Shown in pieces: positions 52,653 to 60,619 of a stretch of DNA of 64,000 nt. Numbering within the stretch: position 1 is the first letter of the stretch; every line of letters starts with the position of its first letter. The DNA is taken from positions 1,612,001 through 1,676,000 of the forward strand of contig NC_017278.1 of the NCBI RefSeq assembly GCF_000236585.1. Reading direction: 5' to 3'. The notes beneath the pieces were generated by a model. That model ran no database searches. It worked only from the letters and a program-made list of their open reading frames with translations, and was not told the DNA's origin. The position numbers and the translations under genes are program-made. Source of the DNA: Thermus sp. CCB_US3_UF1. GTDB taxonomy: Bacteria > Deinococcota > Deinococci > Deinococcales > Thermaceae.

Positions 52653-53302
52653 TCCGCCGCCACCCCCGGGAGGTTGGGCAGGCGGTACTGGTGGCTGGGA
52701 AGGGGTTCTTGGAAGGGAGCCCCGCGGAGCTTTTCCGCCATCAGGACCAGGTTTTCCCCGGCAATGCGGGCATCCTCCAGGAGCTCGGGGTTGGCCTTTA
52801 GGCCCTCCAAGCCCCTGCGGTGGGCGTAGACCAGGCCCAAGGGGGCAAGGACGAACCCCATGTAGGCCAGGGGAAGGAGCATCTGAGCAAGGGCTTGGCT
52901 GGCCCCCTCCTCCTCGGCCACCGCCAGGAGGGCCATGGGCTTGCCCAGGTTGAGGAGGCCCTGGTTCTCCATGGAGGTCATGCGCTCCAGAAGGGCCTTC
53001 ATCCGGGCGGAAACGCTGAACCAGTAGACGGGGGTGGCGAAGACCACGGCATCCGCAGAAAGAAGCCGCTCCGCCACCTTGCCAAACCCATCCCAGGGCC
53101 CCTGGACGCAGGTTTCGGGGCCGCAGGAAGCGGGGTCCAGGGAGTAGTTCCCCGCGCACAGGGGGAAAGGATGCTTCACCAGGTCCAGGCGCTGGGTGGT
53201 AGCTCCCTTGCGCCTGGCCGCCTCCAGAACCTCGTCCAATAACGCCGCCGTAAACCCATCCGTCCGTGCCGATGCGTTGACGCCGAGCACGCGTAAGCCC
53301 AT
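52649..53302 (-). CDS. NADPH-dependent FMN reductase / flavodoxin-fold oxidoreductase
   Basis: Flavoprotein that reduces FMN, quinones or another acceptor with NAD(P)H. Seen: 217 residues. Flavodoxin fold with phosphate loop GVNASARTDGFTAALLDEVLEAARRKG near 8-34. ADAVVFATPVYWFSVSARMKALLERM near 85-110 is the isoalloxazine-side motif (P-V-Y-W). A Cys-rich stretch (PFPLCAGNYSLDPASCGPETC) resembles the iron-sulfur flavoprotein branch; three or four cysteines there might hold a cluster. ATG 53302 is favoured over GTG 53311. A 10-bp palindrome covers the transcript start region. Stop overlaps tsaB within CTAG. Confidence 0.83.
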   Translation of the reverse strand: MGLRVLGVNASARTDGFTAALLDEVLEAARRKGATTQRLDLVKHPFPLCAGNYSLDPASCGPETCVQGPWDGFGKVAERLLSADAVVFATPVYWFSVSARMKALLERMTSMENQGLLNLGKPMALLAVAEEEGASQALAQMLLPLAYMGFVLAPLGLVYAHRRGLEGLKANPELLEDARIAGENLVLMAEKLRGAPFQEPLPSHQYRLPNLPGVAAD

Positions 53303-53317
53303 ACCTATCACCCAAGC

Positions 53318-53337
53318 ACTAAACCGGTTTTAGTATA
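53318..53337 (-). promoter_or_regulatory. Promoter and candidate operator of the FMN reductase gene
   Basis: TATACT (53337-53332 on the minus strand) is a -10 box. The perfect palindrome AAACCGGTTT (53321-53330), extended by ACT/AGT with one extra base, lies immediately downstream where transcription should start. A dimeric repressor bound there would block initiation. No regulator gene is adjacent. Confidence 0.5.
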
Positions 53338-53347
53338 GCACACGCAC

Positions 53348-54334
53348 TTAGGGGCGGAAGGTCCCGGCGACAAACTCCCCCATCCCCTGGGCCCGCACGG
53401 GGTAGCCCAGGAGGGTTCCCTCCCCCACCACCGGCCCCTCCCAGTAGGCCACCCGGGTGGTGCGGGAGAGGATCTCCCCCTCCCGGAAGAGGGGGCGGAG
53501 GGCGAGGTCCAGGGAGGAGCCCTGGAGGCGCCAGCTTAGGGTGTAGGTGCGGCCGGAGGGGCTCTGCCAGGCCTCGAGGGCCTGGAAGGCCAGGTCCAGG
53601 GCCTCCACCCGCCCCAGGGGGTCCACCCGGCTCCCCAGGACCTGGACCACCCTTCCCTCCCGGTCCCGCACCTGGTAGGCCATGAGCTCGGAGCCGTCGG
53701 AAAGATGCAGGCCAAACCAGTCCCAGGTGGCGGTGAGGCCGGAAAGCTGCTCCCCCCATTGGTGGTCCAGCCAGGCCTCCCCCTGTACCGCCTGGCCCAG
53801 GACCCGGCCCTGGACCTCGGTCCGGGTGTAGGACTGGTAGTACATCCGCCCCGTTTCCGCCGTGCCCGAGTAGCCAGGGGGGTGGACCACCGGGGGCTTC
53901 AGGGGACGGAAGGCCAGCTCCACGGGGCCTGCCAGGAGGCGGAAGGCCTCCCCCTCACGGAAAAACCGCCAGCCCATGAGCTCCAGGCTGGGCCCCGCTT
54001 CCGCCCGGCCCCGGGGGGCAAAGAGGTCCTGGTCGGAAACCTCCAGGAAGCGCCTCTCCCCGGTGCGGAGGTCGGTGAGGGCCAGGTGGGCGGCGTGGAA
54101 GGCCCCAAAGAGGCTTCCCGGCAAGCCCAGGATGCGGTAGGAGGGGGGGGCATAGGCCTTGAAGAAGGCGAAGTGGAAAGCGTAGGGCTGGGCCCAGCCC
54201 GAGGCGTACCACCATTCCAGGGGAGCAGGCTTGGGGTCCCAGTCCCTGGGGTCAGGAAGCCTCTGCGGATCCACCCCCTGGAGGGCCGGAACGCAGGCGG
54301 CGAGGAGAAGGGGAAGAAACCAAGCCCTTCGCAT
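53348..54334 (-). CDS. Lipocalin-like CrtC/AttH-family lipoprotein
   Basis: Seen: 328 residues with a lipobox (MRRAWFLPLLLAAC, Cys14), so a lipid-anchored envelope protein. The mature part carries the CrtC/AttH signature: PAPLEWWYASGWAQPYAFHFAFFKAY near 40-65, GRMYYQSYTRTEVQGRV, GEAWLDHQWG, and TATWDWFGLHLSDGSELMAYQVRD. Family members include carotenoid 1,2-hydratases and putative secreted hydrolases with two lipocalin-like barrels. Thermus makes carotenoid glycoesters (thermozeaxanthins), but a role in them is speculative. I chose ATG 54334, because TAGGGT (54347-54342) ends seven bases upstream. GTG 54343 and ATG 54340 are alternatives. Divergent from tatD. Confidence 0.82.
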   Translation of the reverse strand: MRRAWFLPLLLAACVPALQGVDPQRLPDPRDWDPKPAPLEWWYASGWAQPYAFHFAFFKAYAPPSYRILGLPGSLFGAFHAAHLALTDLRTGERRFLEVSDQDLFAPRGRAEAGPSLELMGWRFFREGEAFRLLAGPVELAFRPLKPPVVHPPGYSGTAETGRMYYQSYTRTEVQGRVLGQAVQGEAWLDHQWGEQLSGLTATWDWFGLHLSDGSELMAYQVRDREGRVVQVLGSRVDPLGRVEALDLAFQALEAWQSPSGRTYTLSWRLQGSSLDLALRPLFREGEILSRTTRVAYWEGPVVGEGTLLGYPVRAQGMGEFVAGTFRP

Positions 54335-54341
54335 ACCCATC

Positions 54342-54405
54342 ACCCTATCTACCTGGTATGGGTCAGATCCCGGTTCCAGGATACACTGGCGGGAAGGAGG
54401 GGGTT
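54342..54405. promoter_or_regulatory. Divergent region between the CrtC-like gene and tatD
   Basis: Leftward TAGGGT (54347-54342) gives the CrtC-like gene a leaderless start. Rightward TACACT (54382-54387) gives tatD a short leader with AAGGAGGGG (54393-54401) before GTG 54406. The -35 is not clear on either side. Confidence 0.45.
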
Positions 54406-55164
54406 GTGACCGATACCCACGCCCACCTGGACTTCCTGGCCCCCGAGGAGCTGGAGGAGGTAAGGGCCCACCTGGGGGAGCTCCGCGCCGTCCTCACCCT
54501 GGGGGTGGACCCGGCCCGCTGGGGAAAGACCCTGGAGCTGGCCCAGGGCAATGTCTACGCCGCGGTGGGCCTCCACCCCACCAGCGCCCACCTCCTCTCC
54601 CCCGAGGTAGAGGAGGCCCTTGGGCACTACGCCCGCCATCCCCGGGTGCGGGCGGTGGGGGAGACGGGCCTGGACTACCACTGGACCCCGGAAACCCGGG
54701 CCGCCCAGTTCCGGGCCCTGGACTTCCAGGCCGCCCTGGCCCAGGCCCTCGGCCTCCCCCTGGTCCTCCACGTGCGGAGCCGGGACGGGAAGGCGGAGGA
54801 GGACCTGGCGGGCTGGCTCCTGGCCCACCGGCCCCCGCGGGTGGTGCTCCACGCCTTTTCCGGCCATCCGGCCCTGGTGGGGGCGGGGCTTGCGGTAGGG
54901 GCCTACTTCAGCTTCGCCGGCCCCCTCACCTACCGCAAAAACCAGGCCTTACGGGAGGTCCTCCGCCAGTTACCGCCAGACCGCCTCCTGGTAGAGACCG
55001 ATACCCCCTTCCTCCCCCCGGAGCCCCACCGGGGAAAGCGGAACCGCCCCCATTACGTACGCCATACCCTGGCCAAGCTGGCGGAGGTCCTGGGGCTGGA
55101 CTACGGGGAGGCCGAACGCCTCACCGATGGGAACGCTGAGGGCCTTTTCCGCTTTGCGGCTTGA
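54406..55164 (+). CDS. tatD: TatD-family metal-dependent hydrolase/DNase
   Basis: TIM-barrel metallo-hydrolase; members act as 3'-5' DNases or exonucleases in DNA repair and quality control. Seen: 252 residues. HxH is in VTDTHAHLDFLAPEEL at residues about 5-7. The bridging Glu lies in RAVGETGLDYHWTPET near 83-92, His in LVLHVRSRDGKAEEDL and in VVLHAFSGHPALVGAG, and Asp in LLVETDTPFLPPEPHRGKRN near 200. All metal ligands are present. I chose GTG 54406, because AAGGAGGGG precedes it and the family begins at VTDTHAHLDF. Its TGA stop lies inside the -35 box of the aspS2 promoter. Firm for family; exact nuclease activity not visible. Confidence 0.93.
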   Translation: MTDTHAHLDFLAPEELEEVRAHLGELRAVLTLGVDPARWGKTLELAQGNVYAAVGLHPTSAHLLSPEVEEALGHYARHPRVRAVGETGLDYHWTPETRAAQFRALDFQAALAQALGLPLVLHVRSRDGKAEEDLAGWLLAHRPPRVVLHAFSGHPALVGAGLAVGAYFSFAGPLTYRKNQALREVLRQLPPDRLLVETDTPFLPPEPHRGKRNRPHYVRHTLAKLAEVLGLDYGEAERLTDGNAEGLFRFAA

Positions 55165-55189
55165 CCCAAGGGGGGGCATTCCCTAAACT
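55161..55189 (+). promoter_or_regulatory. Promoter of aspS2 with palindromic -10 region
   Basis: TTGACC (55161-55166, containing the tatD TGA stop) and TAAACT (55184-55189) are separated by exactly 17 bp. The -10 lies inside CCCTAA-AC-TTAGGG (55181-55194), a 6-bp inverted repeat that could bind a regulator. Transcription would begin near 55196. Confidence 0.75.
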
Positions 55190-55199
55190 TAGGGGCAAC

Positions 55200-55229
55200 A
55201 TGTGCCCTCGTTCCCTTAACAACGCCTAA
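55200..55229 (+). CDS. Candidate aspS2 leader peptide MCPRSLNNA
   Basis: ATG (55200) opens a nine-codon frame M-C-P-R-S-L-N-N-A ending in TAA (55227-55229). It contains two consecutive AAC (Asn) codons at 55218-55223. It lies three to five bases from the predicted transcript start and just before a pair of alternative hairpins. In Thermus, the downstream AspRS2 with GatCAB is reported to be the route to asparagine via tRNA, so Asn codons are the right control codons. The frame is very short, so chance is possible. Existence of the frame is certain; function is inferred. Confidence 0.55.
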   Translation: MCPRSLNNA

Positions 55230-55231
55230 AC

Positions 55232-55277
55232 GGGGGGCAGGCAAGCCCCCCCGGTCCGCCATGGCCGGGGGGGCTTG
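55232..55277 (+). promoter_or_regulatory. Alternative hairpins in the aspS2 leader (attenuator-like)
   Basis: Hairpin A pairs GGGGGGC (55232-55238) with GCCCCCC (55245-55251). Hairpin B pairs CAAGCCCCCCC (55242-55252) with its exact complement (55267-55277), extended by GGTC/GGCC inside. They share 55245-55251, so only one can form. A ribosome at the leader stop codon would cover the left arm of A and favour B; one stalled at the Asn codons would leave A free. Only TTT (55281-55283) follows B, a weak tail for a terminator. Confidence 0.55.
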
Positions 55278-55295
55278 GGGTTTAGAGGAGGGAGC

Positions 55296-56564
55296 ATGCG
55301 CGTTCTGGTCAAAGACCTTAGGGCACACGTGGGCGAAGAGGTGGAGGTTTGGGGCTTCCTCCATTGGCGCAGGGACCTGGGGAAGGTCCAGTTCCTCCTC
55401 CTGCGGGACCGAAGCGGGGTGGTGCAGGTGGTGACGGGGGGGCAGAAACTCCCCCTTCCCGAGTCCTCCCTCCGGGTGCGGGGCCGGGTGGTGGAAAACG
55501 CCAAGGCCCCCGGGGGCCTCGAGGTCCAAGCCCAGGCCCTGGAGGTCCTCTCCCCCGCCCTAGAACCCACCCCGGTGGAGATCCCCAAGGAGGAATGGCG
55601 GGCCCATCCCGACACCCTCCTGGAGTACCGCTACGTCACCCTAAGGGGGGAGAAGGCCCGGGCCCCCCTCAAGGTCCAGGCCGCCTTGGTGCGGGGCTTC
55701 CGCCGCTACCTGGACCGGCAGGACTTCACGGAGATCTTCACCCCCAAGGTGGTCCGGGCCGGGGCCGAAGGGGGCTCGGGCCTCTTCGGGGTGGACTACT
55801 TTGAAAAGCGGGCCTACCTGGCCCAGTCCCCCCAGCTCTACAAGCAGATCATGGTGGGGGTGTTTGAACGGGTCTACGAGGTGGCCCCCGTGTGGCGCAT
55901 GGAGGAGCACAACACCAGCCGCCACCTGAACGAGTACCTCTCCCTGGACGTGGAGATGGGCTTCATCGGGGGGGAAGAGGAGCTGATGCGCCTGGAAGAA
56001 GGCCTCCTCCAGGAGATGCTGGAGGAAGCCCTTTCCGCAGCCGGGAACGAGATCCGGCTCCTGGGGGCCGAGTGGCCCTCCTTCCCCCAGGACATCCCCC
56101 GCCTAACCCTGGCAGAGGCAAGGCGGATCCTCAGGGAAGAACTCGGCTACCCCGCGGGCCAGGACCTCTCCGAGGAGGCGGAGCGGCTTCTGGGGCAGTA
56201 CGCCAAGGAGCGCTGGGGTACGGACTGGCTCTTCCTCACCCGCTACCCTCGGGCGGTGCGCCCCTTCTACACCTACCCCGAGCCCGACGGCACCACCCGC
56301 AGCTTTGACCTTCTCTTCCGCGGCCTGGAGATCACCTCCGGTGGGCAGCGCATCCACCGCTACGAGGAGCTTCTGGAAAGCCTAAAGGCCAAGGGGATGG
56401 ACCCTGAGGGCTTCCGGGGCTACCTGGAGGTCTTCAAGTACGGCATGCCCCCCCACGGGGGCTTCGCCATCGGGGCGGAGCGGCTCACCCAAAAGCTCCT
56501 TGGCCTGCCCAACGTGCGCTACGCCCGGGCCTTCCCCCGGGACCGGCACCGGCTTACCCCATGA
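55296..56564 (+). CDS. aspS2: Aspartyl-tRNA synthetase 2, archaeal-type, non-discriminating
   Basis: Class II synthetase that charges both tRNA-Asp and tRNA-Asn with aspartate; the Asp-tRNA-Asn is amidated by GatCAB. Seen: 422 residues, the length of T. thermophilus AspRS2, and close to it throughout. An N-terminal OB fold opens with MRVLVKDLRAHVGEEVEVWGFLHWRRDLGKVQFLLLRD. Motif 2 lies in VYEVAPVWRMEEHNTSRHLNEY and motif 3 in MPPHGGFAIGAERLTQKLLGL. It lacks the bacterial GAD insertion, as expected for this type. I chose ATG 55296, preceded by GAGGAGGGA. The bacterial-type AspRS1 gene is not in the window. The leader suggests regulation by asparaginyl-tRNA. Confidence 0.96.
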   Translation: MRVLVKDLRAHVGEEVEVWGFLHWRRDLGKVQFLLLRDRSGVVQVVTGGQKLPLPESSLRVRGRVVENAKAPGGLEVQAQALEVLSPALEPTPVEIPKEEWRAHPDTLLEYRYVTLRGEKARAPLKVQAALVRGFRRYLDRQDFTEIFTPKVVRAGAEGGSGLFGVDYFEKRAYLAQSPQLYKQIMVGVFERVYEVAPVWRMEEHNTSRHLNEYLSLDVEMGFIGGEEELMRLEEGLLQEMLEEALSAAGNEIRLLGAEWPSFPQDIPRLTLAEARRILREELGYPAGQDLSEEAERLLGQYAKERWGTDWLFLTRYPRAVRPFYTYPEPDGTTRSFDLLFRGLEITSGGQRIHRYEELLESLKAKGMDPEGFRGYLEVFKYGMPPHGGFAIGAERLTQKLLGLPNVRYARAFPRDRHRLTP

Positions 56565-56598
56565 AAAAGCCCCATCGCGGCCTAAGCCGCGATGGGGC
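56564..56598 (-). terminator. Intrinsic terminator of the sdh operon
   Basis: Perfect 12-bp stem GCCCCATCGCGG/CCGCGATGGGGC with a six-base loop, followed on the minus strand by TTTTT (56568-56564). A clean rho-independent terminator for sdhCDAB. On the plus strand it may also end aspS2, whose stop is at its foot. Confidence 0.9.
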
Positions 56599-56609
56599 CC
56601 CAAGGCCCG

Positions 56610-57308
56610 CTAGAAGCGGTCAAAAAGGATGGCCCGCTTGACCTCCTCAATGAGCTGGGTCACGGGGATCTCCCGGGGGCAGGCCTCGGTGCAGTTGTAG
56701 GCGGTGCGGCACCGCCACACCCCGCTTCCCGAGCCCAGGGCCTGGAAGCGCTCCCGCTTCCCCCGGTCCCGGGAGTCAAAGAGGAAGCGGTGGGCCTGGA
56801 CAATGGCCGCCGGGCCCAGGTAGGCGCCGTTGACCCAGAAGACGGGGCAGCTGGTGGTGCAGGAGGCGCAGAGGATGCACTTGGTGCCGTGGTCAAAGCG
56901 CTCCCGTTCCTCCGGGCTTTGCAGGCGCTCCCTTTGGGGAGGGGGTTCGTCGTTGATGAGGAAGGGCTTTACCGCCCGGTAGGCGGCGAAGAAGGGCTCC
57001 ATATCCACGATGAGGTCCTTCTCCACCGGCAGGCCGCGGATGGGCTCCACGGTGATCACGTTCCCCAGGTCCTTCACCAGGGTCTTGCAGGCCAGGCGGT
57101 TCTTGCCGTTGATGAGCATGGCGTCGGAACCGCAGATGCCATGGCCGCAGCTCCTTCGGAAGGCCAGGGTGCCGTCTTGGTCCCACTTGACCTTGTGCAG
57201 AAGGTCCAGGACGCGGTCGGTGGGTTCCGCCTCCACCTGGTAGGTCTGCCAGCGGGGCTTTTGCTCCTTGGTGGGGTCAAAACGGAGGATCTTCAGGGTA
57301 ACCTGCAT
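56610..57308 (-). CDS. sdhB: Succinate dehydrogenase iron-sulfur subunit
   Basis: Electron-transfer subunit of complex II at the inner-membrane face. Seen: 232 residues. The 2Fe-2S site is CGHGICGSDAMLINGKNRLAC near 54-74, where the third ligand is Asp instead of Cys, as in E. coli SdhB. The 4Fe-4S site is KCILCASCTTSCPVFW near 146-161, and the 3Fe-4S site is CRTAYNCTEACP near 198-209. Last gene of sdhC-sdhD-sdhA-sdhB, 8 bp after sdhA, and followed directly by a strong terminator. Firm. Confidence 0.97.
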   Translation of the reverse strand: MQVTLKILRFDPTKEQKPRWQTYQVEAEPTDRVLDLLHKVKWDQDGTLAFRRSCGHGICGSDAMLINGKNRLACKTLVKDLGNVITVEPIRGLPVEKDLIVDMEPFFAAYRAVKPFLINDEPPPQRERLQSPEERERFDHGTKCILCASCTTSCPVFWVNGAYLGPAAIVQAHRFLFDSRDRGKRERFQALGSGSGVWRCRTAYNCTEACPREIPVTQLIEEVKRAILFDRF

Positions 57309-57316
57309 GGGGCCTC

Positions 57317-59050
<1,734 letters not shown>

Positions 59051-59051
59051 G

Positions 59052-59447
59052 CTACTTCACCCCAAAATCATGGTTGAAAAGGGAAAGGCTGCCCAAGAGG
59101 AAGAGGAAGCCGATGAGGCCGTAGGCCACCACCTTGGTCCAGAAGCGCTTGGCCGGGTCCCGCACCCAGTCGTCCAGAACGTAGCGGAGCCCGTTGGCCC
59201 CGTGCAGGAGGGCCAGGGCCAGGATGAGCCAGTCGTAGATCTTCCAGGTGGTCTGGGAAAGTCTCTGGGCCACGTAGTCGTAGTCAATCTTGTTGAGGTC
59301 CATGAGGATGGCGTTCATCCACATGTGGCCGATGAGCAAGAAGACCAAGACCACCCCGGAGATGCGCATGAAGACCCACCAGTAAAGCTCCAGGTTGGTG
59401 TTGGCCTCGAGCCTGGCCTCAGCATACCGCTTGGACTTAATCGCCAT
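59052..59447 (-). CDS. sdhD: Succinate dehydrogenase membrane anchor subunit
   Basis: Second membrane anchor of complex II. Seen: 131 residues with three hydrophobic helices (FMRISGVVLVFLLIGHMWM, WKIYDWLILALALLHGANGLRYVL, FWTKVVAYGLIGFLFLLGSLSLF). His in GHMWMN and in LLHGANGLR are candidate heme b ligands. The HGANGLRYVLDDW segment is also found, with changes, in sdhC (HGFNGLRIILMDF), so the two anchors appear related. GGGAGGTAGCC precedes the ATG. It overlaps sdhC by 11 bp. From memory, T. thermophilus complex II binds two heme b. Assignment rests on position and helix pattern. Confidence 0.9.
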   Translation of the reverse strand: MAIKSKRYAEARLEANTNLELYWWVFMRISGVVLVFLLIGHMWMNAILMDLNKIDYDYVAQRLSQTTWKIYDWLILALALLHGANGLRYVLDDWVRDPAKRFWTKVVAYGLIGFLFLLGSLSLFNHDFGVK

Positions 59448-59802
59448 GGCTACCTCCCAGGATCCCGCCGCCGATCTTGACCAGGAAAGGCAGGTAAAAG
59501 AGGACAAAGAGCACCCAGACCCCGTACCAGAGCTGCCGCTGGTAGCGCACCCCCCAGGCGGTGAAGTCCATGAGGATGATCCTGAGGCCGTTGAACCCGT
59601 GGTAGAGCACGCCCGCAATGAGGACCAAAAGCCCCACCTGGAAGACCGGCTGGTGGTAGAACTTCATGAGGGCGTTGGACACCTCTGGGCCCCACATGGC
59701 GCTGGAAATGTTGGCCACGTGGAGCATCAGGAAAACCAGAATGCCCAAGCCCGAGAGCCGGTGCAGGTAAAACGCCCACTGCCCTTCTCTTCCCCGGTAC
59801 AT
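59437..59802 (-). CDS. sdhC: Succinate dehydrogenase cytochrome b subunit
   Basis: First membrane anchor and operon leader. Seen: 121 residues with three helices. YLHRLSGLGILVFLMLHVANISS includes the SGxGILxFLxLH pattern of SdhC, with a likely heme-binding His. VGLLVLIAGVLYHGFNGLRIILMDF has a second His, and LWYGVWVLFVLFYLPFLVKIGG is the third helix. I chose ATG 59802, with AAGGAGGTGCC upstream; the longer frame adds soluble residues out of character. The promoter probably lies at 59829-59824 (TATGAT). Confidence 0.92.
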   Translation of the reverse strand: MYRGREGQWAFYLHRLSGLGILVFLMLHVANISSAMWGPEVSNALMKFYHQPVFQVGLLVLIAGVLYHGFNGLRIILMDFTAWGVRYQRQLWYGVWVLFVLFYLPFLVKIGGGILGGSHGD

Positions 59803-59823
59803 GGCACCTCCTTGCCGAAAGCC

Positions 59824-59829
59824 ATCATA
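59824..59829 (-). promoter_or_regulatory. -10 box of the sdhCDAB operon
   Basis: TATGAT on the minus strand would start transcription near 59817 and leave a short leader containing AAGGAGGTG. A second candidate is the extended -10 TGATACCAT at 59897-59889. The -35 boxes are not clear. Confidence 0.5.
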
Positions 59830-59897
59830 CACCCTCCGCCCAGGGGCTTTGCGTCGGGAAGCCTACTTTCCCCCCCAAATACCCCCAGATGGTATCA

Positions 59898-60011
59898 AAA
59901 GGCCGAGCTGGAGGAGCCTTGCCCCAAGCCCCCCTCCCCCTTCCCCAGGGCCTTGGCCCCAGGGAGTCCCCCGGGGAGGGAACCTGGGATTTTCCGCCCG
60001 GGAACGAGGTA
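59898..60011. other. Intergenic stretch without a recognised gene
   Basis: This is the middle of the 289-bp interval between the sdhC and speD starts. It is very rich in C and G runs. I see no conserved frame, tRNA or repeat. The sdh promoters lie to its left and the speD promoter to its right. Confidence 0.5.
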
Positions 60012-60040
60012 TTGACAGGGGGGGGAGGGGGGGGCATAAT
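60012..60040 (+). promoter_or_regulatory. Strong promoter of speD
   Basis: TTGACA (60012-60017) and CATAAT (60035-60040) are separated by exactly 17 bp; the -35 is the perfect consensus. Transcription would start near 60047. Confidence 0.82.
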
Positions 60041-60046
60041 GGGGGG

Positions 60047-60077
60047 CGTGCCGCAGGGGAATACCCCGGGGGGCACG
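60047..60077 (+). promoter_or_regulatory. 5' leader hairpin of speD
   Basis: CGTGCC (60047-60052) pairs with GGCACG (60072-60077), with an inner GGGG-AATA-CCCC hairpin. It sits at the predicted 5' end of the mRNA, three bases before the ribosome site. It could modulate translation or message stability. Confidence 0.5.
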
Positions 60078-60125
60078 GGAAGGAGGTGGCCATGGTGGAA
60101 CTCTTCGGATTCGGTCCGCATCTGA
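60048..60125 (+). CDS. Candidate upstream ORF overlapping the speD start
   Basis: GTG 60048 lies seven bases after the CATAAT box, the same spacing as the leaderless genes in this window. It opens a 25-codon frame (MPQGNTPGGTGRRWPWWNSSDSVRI) that ends at TGA 60123-60125. The frame passes through the speD ribosome site and start and overlaps speD by 34 bp in another frame. Translation would interfere with speD initiation. Only its position and coding potential are seen; whether it is translated is unknown. Confidence 0.35.
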   Translation: MPQGNTPGGTGRRWPWWNSSDSVRI

Positions 60126-60529
60126 TGGTGGACGGGTACGACGCCAACCCGGCCAAACTCCGGGATGCCGAGCTGGTTCGCCGCGTCCTGGACGAGCTCC
60201 CCGAGGAGATGGAGATGACCAAGGTCCTTCCCCCCTTCGTCTACAGCTACGGGCCCGAGGGGGAGGAGGGGGTGACCGGGGTGGTGATCATCGCGGAAAG
60301 CCACATCGCCATCCACACCTTCCCCAAAAAGCGCTTCCTCTCCATTGATATCTTTTCCTGCAAGGCCTTCAACATGGCCCAGGTGCTGCGGAAGCTAACC
60401 GAGGTCTTTGAGATTGGGCGCTACGAGACCTACATGATCAACCGGGGCAAGGAGTTCCCCAAGGACCCGGAGCTGGCCCGCCAGATCGTCCTGGGCGAGC
60501 GGGAGTATCTGGAAGCCCGGGTGGGTTAG
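60092..60529 (+). CDS. speD: S-adenosylmethionine decarboxylase proenzyme
   Basis: Makes decarboxylated AdoMet, the aminopropyl donor for spermidine and the unusual long polyamines of Thermus. Seen: 145 residues. The proenzyme self-cleaves at the Ser in VIIAESHIAIHTFPKKRFLSIDIFSC (about residue 68), where Glu-Ser-His marks the pyruvoyl-forming site; the Cys at about 90 is the conserved proton donor. Bacterial class 1B length. The ATG is preceded by a strong ribosome site (GGAAGGAGGTGG). A perfect -35 promoter, a leader hairpin and an overlapping upstream frame precede it, and a clean terminator follows. Confidence 0.95.
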   Translation: MVELFGFGPHLMVDGYDANPAKLRDAELVRRVLDELPEEMEMTKVLPPFVYSYGPEGEEGVTGVVIIAESHIAIHTFPKKRFLSIDIFSCKAFNMAQVLRKLTEVFEIGRYETYMINRGKEFPKDPELARQIVLGEREYLEARVG

Positions 60530-60547
60530 CCCTTCCTCCTCCCTTCT

Positions 60548-60575
60548 CCCCGGGCCAGCCCGGGGCTTTTCATTT
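60548..60575 (+). terminator. Intrinsic terminator of speD
   Basis: Perfect 8-bp stem CCCCGGGC/GCCCGGGG (60548-60555, 60558-60565) with a two-base loop as drawn, followed by CTTTTCATTT. speD is therefore a single-gene transcript. Confidence 0.85.
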
Positions 60576-60619
60576 GGGCTTCATGTTTCCTGCCTAGCCT
60601 TGGTAGAGGAGGCTAAGGT

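Noticed and set aside
55165-55295. T-box riboswitch upstream of aspS2
   Set aside because: A synthetase leader invites this idea, but there is no T-box core (TGG-N-ACC-GCG), no long stem I and no specifier loop; the leader is only about 100 bases.
59898-60011. Small gene in the sdhC-speD interval
   Set aside because: Frames there are short, Pro/Gly/Arg-rich and lack ribosome sites or a clear -10 at the right distance.
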